Shown here: positions 8,612 to 14,246 of the stretch, in pieces | Layout of the letters: the number at the start of each line of letters is the position of its first letter | How positions within the stretch are numbered: the first letter of the stretch is position 1 | DNA from: Fusobacterium sp. | GTDB lineage: Bacteria > Fusobacteriota > Fusobacteriia > Fusobacteriales > Fusobacteriaceae | Direction of reading: 5' to 3' | DNA length: 34,506 bases | Assembly (NCBI RefSeq): GCF_030528405.1 | Contig: NZ_JAUMYY010000017.1 | Location: forward strand, 1 to 34,506 | Program-made: the position numbers and the translations under genes | The notes under the pieces: model-generated | What the model saw: the letters and a program-made list of their open reading frames with translations, nothing else | Told to the model about the DNA's origin: nothing | Databases searched by the model: none

Positions 8612-8636
8612 TTGCGTTTTTTTTTTTTGCTACAAT
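8612..8636 (+). promoter_or_regulatory. Autotransporter promoter with a homopolymer in its spacer
   Basis: An extended -10 TG-C-TACAAT lies at 8628-8636, 40 bases before the ATG. Possible -35 elements, TTGCGT at 8612-8617 (13-base spacer) or less good hexamers a few bases earlier, lie on the far side of a T tract. Changes in tract length would change the spacing. Confidence 0.5.
8617..8628 (+). repeat. T12 mononucleotide tract in promoter spacer
   Basis: Twelve consecutive T bases at 8617-8628 sit between the -35 region and the -10 of a surface-protein gene, an arrangement well known for slipped-strand phase variation in other bacteria. Confidence 0.8.
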
Positions 8637-8675
8637 AAAGTTAGATTAAAACTAAAAATAAGAGGAGGTAGTCTT

Positions 8676-9677
8676 ATGAAAAAAATGTTATTTATTATGG
8701 CTTTAATAGTATCGGCAAACAGTTATTCAGCAATATCTATTAGTGGTGGAGCAATTTCTGGAAATTATAGTTTTTCTAATAACAGCTCTGGTGGAAAAGA
8801 TTTGTCTGGAGTTCTTTCTTTTACAGGAAATAATCCAATCATAGATCTTACCACAGTAAATGACACTATAAAGGCTGGAACTAAATTTATTTTAGTACCT
8901 AACCAGACAGTTAGAGTTAAGACACTTTATGGATGGAAAAATATCATTAATAATTCAAATGTTAATGGTTACTATCAGTTTAATTATGATCTTCAAGGAG
9001 GTCATCAGGGTCCACAAGATGCCTTTACTAATAGTTGTTTTGATCCAACAGGTGCAGATGTTTGCCAAGCTTTTCTTCCAAATCAGCCAGTACCACCAGC
9101 AAACAATCCACCTAAAAGACCTGATAAAGTGGAAGTAGATTTTTCTGAACAAACTGGTATTCCTCATACTGAGCTCCCTGATGGTGGATTTTATGATGAA
9201 AAAGAAACAGGAGAAGTTGTTTTATATATTCCTAGATCAAGAGTTAATTTAGACTTAGTGAGAAATATAAAGGCAACAACATTAAAAAATTTAGAAAAAT
9301 CTAAAGAAAATGGCTATACTATTGATGCCGAATATATAGGTGGATTGGGAGGCTTGTATAAAGATAAGAGTGAAAAAATAAAATATAGTTCTAACAGTAA
9401 TGGAATGTCTTTAACAGGAACTAGAAACTTTGGTCCATTAACTCTGGGAGCAACTTTTGGCTATCAAGAATCAGAAGTAAAATATAAAAACCATTTGAAC
9501 AATGTAAGAGAAGATATAGATACATATCAACTAGGTCTAAGCTTTAGACATAATTTCACAAAAGAAATAGATCTTACTTTATCAGCAACATATGGAAAAG
9601 GAAAACATAAATTTAAAACATTAAATGGTTTAGGTACAATAAATGGTGCAGAATATAAAGGGTGTATACCTTTTTGA
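8676..9677 (+). pseudogene. Autotransporter-like surface protein, truncated in its beta-barrel
   Basis: 333 residues. A signal peptide (residues 1-19, LFIMALIVSANSYSA) is followed by a short Ser/Asn/Gly-rich passenger. That region holds one cysteine pair about 11 residues apart and a proline-rich stretch. From about residue 215 the sequence shows the start of a C-terminal autotransporter barrel: alternating amphipathic strands such as GMSLTGTRNFGPLTLGATFGYQ and DTYQLGLSFRHN. Only about 110 residues of a roughly 270-residue barrel are present, and no terminal aromatic strand. The frame runs into the palindrome at 9660 and stops at once (GCIPF*). The remaining barrel is nowhere in the window. 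The 5' part has a strong AGAGGAGG ribosome site and promoter, so it may still be transcribed, but it should not insert in the outer membrane. Confidence 0.7.
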
Positions 9678-9723
9678 TATTGAAATAATAAAATTAGTTT
9701 TTCAATATCAGGAGTATACACCC
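9660..9723. repeat. 64-bp palindromic element (MITE-like or fused IS ends)
   Basis: GGGTGTATAC (9660-9669) and GATATTGAAA (9676-9685) are mirrored as TTTCAATATC (9700-9709) and GTATACACCC (9714-9723), with a small asymmetric internal loop and a 14-base centre. There is no T run after either arm, so it is not an ordinary terminator. Both flanks contain AAA, a possible 3-base duplication. It lies exactly where the autotransporter frame is lost. Confidence 0.7.
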
Positions 9724-9749
9724 AAATTTAATTAAATAAACTTGTTATT

Positions 9750-10034
9750 TTATTCAGCCGTGATTACTATTTCTTCATTTTCTTTTGCATATTCAGTTGC
9801 TGATTTTTCAGCGATTAAATCTTCAATATGCTCTTTCATTTCTGTTAAAGTTTCTATATCCATACCATCAAAATTAGAACAAGTAGAAGGTTTTATATTG
9901 ATTCCTTGTTTTCTTAAAAATTCATCAACCTTACCTTGATTTTTTTTGTATAGATAGAATGCAACCGCTGCTGCACCAATTCCAACTACAGCACCCACTA
10001 AATGACATTTTGTTATTCCATTTCCTCTTAACAT
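9750..10034 (-). CDS. Small membrane-anchored protein of the metal-ATPase cluster
   Basis: 94 residues. One N-terminal membrane helix (about 12-29, Gly/Ala-rich, VGAVVGIGAAAVAFYLY) follows a short positively charged, Cys-His-containing start (KCH). A Lys-rich segment, one further cysteine and an acidic helical tail come after. I do not recognise a family. AGGAGG sits 6 bases before the ATG, and the gene lies 30 bases downstream of the preceding HMA-like gene on the same strand, so it is the last gene of the cluster. A single-pass protein with a cytoplasmic acidic tail could be an organelle-coat or metal-handling accessory factor, but that is inference. Confidence 0.65.
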   Translation of the reverse strand: MLRGNGITKCHLVGAVVGIGAAAVAFYLYKKNQGKVDEFLRKQGINIKPSTCSNFDGMDIETLTEMKEHIEDLIAEKSATEYAKENEEIVITAE

Positions 10035-10064
10035 TTTTTACCTCCTGATAATTAATTTTTATAT

Positions 10065-10817
10065 TTAAATTTTACTTAAAGTAATGTAACGCTCATTAAA
10101 GCTCATGTATGTATTAGCTTTCTTAAAAAATATATGATTTACCATATCTGAAAAATTTTCAATACTATGGTCATCTAAAATAGTAGCTGTATATTGATAA
10201 GAATGAGAAGTTTTTGTTCTAAAAACTTTTAAAATTTTTGTAGTTTGTTTTGGTACTGTTAAGTGTCTTCCAAAAGTTGTTAACCACATTATAAGTACTG
10301 TACTTAATTTAGATTCTTCTATAAAAGATTTAAGTAAGTAGAGTGCAGGTAAAATTTCTATATCAAACATTCCCCGCCTTCTTACCTCACTATAAGCATG
10401 TTCAAGTACGGAACCCACAGTTATGCCCATTGCAAAGGTATTCATAGAATTTTGAAGTTTAGTGTTATCTATATTAATAAATTTATTAAAACCAGCAGCT
10501 GTTATAGCTGCAAAGGCATAGATAGCTATAGGTGAAATAGATTTATATTCATAGCCCTCAAGAAGCCTAACTTGAACAAGCCCATTTTCTATTGAAAATG
10601 CTATACCCACCCTATATATGATTTCTTGTAAAAGAATTTCACTGGGTTCAAATTCTAAGGTTAAACATTGGTTTCTAGGACTATATTTAAAATTTAGCAT
10701 GGATAGATTGTTTTTAATTGTTTTATAAAAATTTTTTGGCTCTTTCATTGGAAGAGAAAGTTTTATTCTGACCCTGTTAGGTAACCTGTGTACGACAGTA
10801 ATAGAAAGTTTTTTCAT
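10065..10817 (-). CDS. HMA-like accessory protein with membrane segments (metal-ATPase cluster)
   Basis: 250 residues. The N terminus has the degenerate HMA-like signature VVHRLPNRVRIKLSL and a predicted beta-alpha-beta fold to about residue 85. Hydrophobic segments follow at about 93-112 (SPIAIYAFAAITAAGF) and about 128-145, then 155-195. The layout resembles the N-terminal HMA plus first-helix part of a P1B ATPase without any catalytic domain: there is no DKTGT. It starts 10 bases after the ATPase stop, so it is co-transcribed. In ferrosome-type loci, accessory membrane proteins accompany the P1B ATPase; this and the 169-residue protein are the candidates here. The C-terminal about 50 residues are unassigned. 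Confidence 0.65.
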   Translation of the reverse strand: MKKLSITVVHRLPNRVRIKLSLPMKEPKNFYKTIKNNLSMLNFKYSPRNQCLTLEFEPSEILLQEIIYRVGIAFSIENGLVQVRLLEGYEYKSISPIAIYAFAAITAAGFNKFINIDNTKLQNSMNTFAMGITVGSVLEHAYSEVRRRGMFDIEILPALYLLKSFIEESKLSTVLIMWLTTFGRHLTVPKQTTKILKVFRTKTSHSYQYTATILDDHSIENFSDMVNHIFFKKANTYMSFNERYITLSKI

Positions 10818-10826
10818 ACTCTTCTC

Positions 10827-13037
10827 CTATTTGTTATTTAAGTTGTATTTTAAAAGTTTTAATGAATTGCCAACAACAAAAATAGTTGTCGAATTGTGTA
10901 AAACAGAAGCATAGACTGGAGGTAATATACCAGTAGCACCTAAAACTAATGCAAAGGTATTAAGACCTATAACCATAGCAAAATTCTCTTTTATCGTTTT
11001 TATAGCTTTTTTTGAAAGACCTATAACTCCAGGGACTAAAAGAGGATCATCTTGAGTAATCGTTATGTCAGCTGCTTCCATTGCAACATCAGTACGAGTA
11101 CTCCCTAAAGCAACTCCAACATTTGCATAAGATAGAGCGGGAGCATCATTTATACCATCGCCTATCATTATAACATTTGAGCCAGAAGATTGAAACTTTA
11201 ATATATTTTTTGCCTTATCTTCAGGTAAAAGTTCAGATTCATATCTATCAAGTGACATTCTAGAGGCTATTGTTTCAGCCTGTTGTCTTAAATCTCCAGT
11301 CAATAGAACTATATCATCGACTCCATGATTTCTCAAACGATTTATAGCTTTTTTAATGTTTTCTCTAGGAGGATCTGAAACTCCTATAAGCCCTATTAAT
11401 TTATCGTTTTTAGCAACATAAATTCCTATTTCGCCTCTAGATATAATACCTCTTTCAGCTTCAGAAACAGAATCTAAATTAATAGAATTTTCCAGCATAA
11501 ATTTTTTACTGCCAACTCTAATAAGAGAAGCATCTTTTCCCTTTCCAATTTTTGTTTCAACACCACGACTGACGATGGTTTTTATTTTACTATGTTTTGG
11601 AATTTCAAGACCTCTATCTTTTATCTCATTCATAATAGCAACAGCTAGAGGATGAGAAGATTGCTCTTCAGCGGCAGCGGCAAGACAAAGCATTTCACTT
11701 TCATTTACTCCTTTTTTAAAAACTTCAATACTTTGTACTTTAGGTTTACCTTCTGTGATTGTACCAGTCTTATCAAAAATTACTGTTTCTGCCTTGGATA
11801 ATTCTTCTATAAAATTACTTCCCTTTATTAAAATACCATTTTTTGCTGCAGTATTTATGGCTGCGGAAAAAGCTACAGCAGTAGAAAGTCTTATACCACA
11901 AGAATAATCAATAACAAGCATACTCATAGCCTTAGTAATGTTTTTTGTAGTGACATAGACAATTCCAGCTAGTATAAAATTTAAAGGTATTAGCTGTGCT
12001 GAAAACGTATCAGCATAATTTTGTATATCAGCTTTATTTGAATTTGCATCTTCAACTAACTTTATAATTCTGGAAACAGTTCTATCATCTCCCACTTTTT
12101 CTGCTAATATGCTTATATTACCATTTTTTATGATAGTACCAGCAAATACATTTTCTCCAATAACTTTTTTAACTGGCATATATTCACCAGTAATGGAAGA
12201 TTGATCTATAAGTGCCTCTCCTTTTATTATTTTTCCATCGACACTTATTTTTTCACCTGTTTGTACAACTATAACATCATCTTTTTTTATTTCTTCAATA
12301 GGGACTCTTTTAACATTGTCATCTTCCATTTCCTTCCAAACATAGCTTTCTCCAACACTTAGCATATCTTTTATAGCACCACGAGTTTTTTGCATTGTGT
12401 ATGCTGTTAAAAGCTCGGCAATTTCTTCCAGCATCATAATAGTTAAAGCAGTATATTCTTTGCCAAGTAGTATGCTACTTATTATTGCGGTAGAACTTAA
12501 AGTATCAGCATTTGGTCTTTTATTTTTGAATAAAGACATAAAACCATTTTTTATAACTGGCATAGCAAGACTTATCGTTGAAAGAGTATTATAGTTGAAA
12601 AATTTTTTTAAACCGATAGTTGCAATATCAGATTTTTTTCTAAAAAAGAGATTATATACAAGTAAACCTCCTGTCATAGCAATCTTTTTTAAAATTTCAT
12701 TTGGAGATTCCTCTTGTAATTTTCTTTCAATTATGTACTTGGAAGCATTTATTTTTTTTTCATTAGAACAAATTTCAAATATATGAGAATTTAAAGTGTT
12801 TTGTATTAAATTTATCAAGTTTTGTTCGCTTAGTGAAATATCTTCAAAATAGATTAAAATAGTACCAGTTATAAGGTTGATTTCAACAGACTGTATATAT
12901 TTTACTTGTAGTAATTGCTTTTCAATTTCTGCTTTAAGAGAAGGAGTGATATATTTTAAAGCCTTAGATTTTATACGAATTCTTCCCCTTAATCTATGTA
13001 TTATATAGCAAGAAAGCAAATTTTCATTTTTTTTCAT
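10827..13037 (-). CDS. P1B-type metal-transporting ATPase with SCG membrane motif (FezB-like candidate)
   Basis: 736 residues from ATG 13037. That start is chosen over GTG 13046 because AAGGGTG lies about 6 bases before it and would abut the GTG. An HMA-like N terminus (IIHRLRGRIRI, no CxxC) spans about residues 10-90. The actuator TGEYMPV lies near 284, the phosphorylation site DKTGT near 422, the P1B HP motif SSHPLA near 462 and the hinge GDGINDAP near 626. The pre-DKTGT helix, which carries CPC in Cu and Cd/Zn pumps, reads DYSCGIRLST, and the last helix has HNSTT. These fit the SC-x class of P1B pumps (P1B-6, as I recall), found with ferrosome iron organelles. Substrate and subgroup are inferred. 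Confidence 0.88.
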   Translation of the reverse strand: MKKNENLLSCYIIHRLRGRIRIKSKALKYITPSLKAEIEKQLLQVKYIQSVEINLITGTILIYFEDISLSEQNLINLIQNTLNSHIFEICSNEKKINASKYIIERKLQEESPNEILKKIAMTGGLLVYNLFFRKKSDIATIGLKKFFNYNTLSTISLAMPVIKNGFMSLFKNKRPNADTLSSTAIISSILLGKEYTALTIMMLEEIAELLTAYTMQKTRGAIKDMLSVGESYVWKEMEDDNVKRVPIEEIKKDDVIVVQTGEKISVDGKIIKGEALIDQSSITGEYMPVKKVIGENVFAGTIIKNGNISILAEKVGDDRTVSRIIKLVEDANSNKADIQNYADTFSAQLIPLNFILAGIVYVTTKNITKAMSMLVIDYSCGIRLSTAVAFSAAINTAAKNGILIKGSNFIEELSKAETVIFDKTGTITEGKPKVQSIEVFKKGVNESEMLCLAAAAEEQSSHPLAVAIMNEIKDRGLEIPKHSKIKTIVSRGVETKIGKGKDASLIRVGSKKFMLENSINLDSVSEAERGIISRGEIGIYVAKNDKLIGLIGVSDPPRENIKKAINRLRNHGVDDIVLLTGDLRQQAETIASRMSLDRYESELLPEDKAKNILKFQSSGSNVIMIGDGINDAPALSYANVGVALGSTRTDVAMEAADITITQDDPLLVPGVIGLSKKAIKTIKENFAMVIGLNTFALVLGATGILPPVYASVLHNSTTIFVVGNSLKLLKYNLNNK

Positions 13038-13038
13038 T

Positions 13039-13434
13039 TTATTCACCCTTCTCTAATTTTTCTTTGAGCATTGAATAGAATTTTTTTACATTATTTTCAA
13101 TTTCAGAAATAGAAAGACCATGATAAATATACTCATTGTCCACTAAAATTTTCCAAATTTTATTTAACCAGTCAACAATGTCTTTTTCTGTTAATTTTTT
13201 TTTGTCGTATTCAATTAAAATTTTGCTGGTTAAATAAGAATAGGAAATTTTATTTATTCCCTGTTTCATTTTTAATATAGAACTTACATAGTCTTCATAT
13301 TTTTTCATTTCTTCTGGTACTTTATCAAGAGAAGGAATAAACAATCTTACTCTTCCTGGAATACTATGAATAATTTTTACTTTATTGAACATTAAATAAG
13401 TTTTCTTTAATACATCTTTAATTACGACATTCAT
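13039..13434 (-). CDS. HMA-like soluble accessory protein (metal-ATPase cluster)
   Basis: 131 residues with no membrane segment. Residues about 17-95 repeat the degenerate HMA signature seen in its neighbours (IIHSIPGRVRLFIPSLD) and the later strand KISYSYLTSKILIEYD, a ferredoxin-like beta-alpha-beta-beta-alpha-beta pattern. The metal-binding CxxC of classical HMA domains is missing. GGGAG precedes the ATG, which directly abuts the stop of the 169-residue gene. The stop is 1 base before the ATPase ATG, so translation is tightly coupled. A docking or regulatory partner of the ATPase is a reasonable inference. Confidence 0.65.
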   Translation of the reverse strand: MNVVIKDVLKKTYLMFNKVKIIHSIPGRVRLFIPSLDKVPEEMKKYEDYVSSILKMKQGINKISYSYLTSKILIEYDKKKLTEKDIVDWLNKIWKILVDNEYIYHGLSISEIENNVKKFYSMLKEKLEKGE

Positions 13435-13944
13435 TTATTGCTCCCTTCTTTCTTTTATTTCCTTTGTAAACAGACTATATGCCCACCAAATTAAAGTAGC
13501 ACCAGCAGGCATAACAGGGTTAGTTCGAATTTTTTTTAAGCCATATAACAATAGAAGTGTAGCAGCCAAGGTTCTTGAGTCTAAAAGCCCTCTAGTCTTA
13601 TTATATATTGCTATATCGGAAAAGTTTAAAAAATTTATAAAAAGAGATTTTAAACTTCCATCTCGATTTTTAAATATTTCGTTTTCTAAATTTAAAAGTC
13701 TTAAAATAATTCCTATTATAAAGTTAGCGTCTGTTCTCTTATCATCAAAATCAATAGTTAAACTGCCTAAACAAGAAACTATTTTAAAATTCTTTATTAA
13801 GCTAATTTTACTAAGATTCTGCTTTAAATTTTCAATTTCTTCTGTATTATTTTTTAGTTTATTAATTTCCATTCTGATTCTATTTTTTGTTAGAGATTTT
13901 ATTTCAAAAATACCATAAAAATCTGGAAGAAGATTATTTTTCAT
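13435..13944 (-). CDS. First gene of the metal-ATPase cluster: degenerate HMA-like protein with one membrane segment
   Basis: 169 residues. The N-terminal half (GIFEIKSLTKNRIRMEINKL, then KNFKIVSCLGSLTIDFDD) keeps the strand-helix-strand pattern of the neighbouring HMA-like domains, with KNRIRM in place of PGRVR. The C-terminal part (about 120-160) holds two hydrophobic stretches (DSRTLAATLLLLYGL, NPVMPAGATLIWWAYSLF) that could be a membrane hairpin. AGGAG lies 10 bases before the ATG, behind a good minus-strand promoter. Its place before the ATPase and its resemblance to HMA-plus-membrane proteins suggest a membrane partner of the pump. No family is recognised with certainty. Confidence 0.6.
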   Translation of the reverse strand: MKNNLLPDFYGIFEIKSLTKNRIRMEINKLKNNTEEIENLKQNLSKISLIKNFKIVSCLGSLTIDFDDKRTDANFIIGIILRLLNLENEIFKNRDGSLKSLFINFLNFSDIAIYNKTRGLLDSRTLAATLLLLYGLKKIRTNPVMPAGATLIWWAYSLFTKEIKERREQ

Positions 13945-14028
13945 AAGACAGCAACTCCTATCAAAATATATTTTAATTTACAAAATATTTTAATATTTTA
14001 AGATATTCTATAAAATTTTATTACTTTG

Positions 14029-14057
14029 ATTATATACTTGTTTTGATAAATATGCAA
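14029..14057 (-). promoter_or_regulatory. Promoter of the metal-ATPase cluster
   Basis: On the minus strand TTGCAT (14057-14052), a 17-base spacer and TATAAT (14034-14029) form a near-consensus promoter, leaving a leader of about 80 AT-rich bases before the ATG at 13944. Confidence 0.65.
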
Positions 14058-14117
14058 GAAATTTTTATTAAATTTTTTGTTAATTGCTAAGAAAAGATGA
14101 ATTTTTTTCTATTAGAA

Positions 14118-14131
14118 GAGTAAAAAATTTT
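14118..14131 (+). repeat. 14-base direct repeat, copy 1
   Basis: GAGTAAAAAATTTT occurs here, 11 bases upstream of the -35 of the Nfn-type gene, and again at 14223-14236. It is a possible operator pair, though the AT richness raises the chance of coincidence. Confidence 0.45.
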
Positions 14132-14142
14132 TTTTGTTTCTA

Positions 14143-14171
14143 TTGTCTCACAAAAAAAATTAATATATAAT
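14143..14171 (+). promoter_or_regulatory. Promoter of the Nfn-type fusion gene
   Basis: TTGTCT at 14143-14148, a 17-base spacer and TATAAT at 14166-14171 make a near-consensus promoter, followed by a leader of about 70 bases. Confidence 0.7.
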
Positions 14172-14222
14172 AACAAAAATAAATAATTAAATTGGAAATA
14201 AAACTATGAAAAATTTTTGACT

Positions 14223-14236
14223 GAGTAAAAAATTTT
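14223..14236 (+). repeat. 14-base direct repeat, copy 2
   Basis: The second exact copy of GAGTAAAAAATTTT ends just before the GGAGG ribosome site of the Nfn-type gene, so a bound factor or RNA structure here could affect expression. Confidence 0.45.
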
Positions 14237-14246
14237 GGAGGAAAGT

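Larger units (their letters stand above)
13945..14246. other. Divergent 302-base promoter region
   Basis: The spacer between the metal-ATPase cluster and the Nfn-type gene is extremely AT-rich. It holds one clear promoter for each direction and a pair of 14-base direct repeats around the rightward promoter. I searched by eye for a Fur-type 7-1-7 inverted repeat near the leftward promoter and saw no convincing one. Confidence 0.6.

Noticed and set aside
9742-9939. Plus-strand frame across the 94-residue minus-strand gene
   Set aside because: The minus-strand gene has AGGAGG, a sensible membrane helix and operon context; the plus-strand frame has none of these.
13945-14060. Fur box upstream of the metal-ATPase cluster
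   Set aside because: Expected for an iron system, but the AT-rich inverted segments there do not match the 7-1-7 pattern well enough to call.
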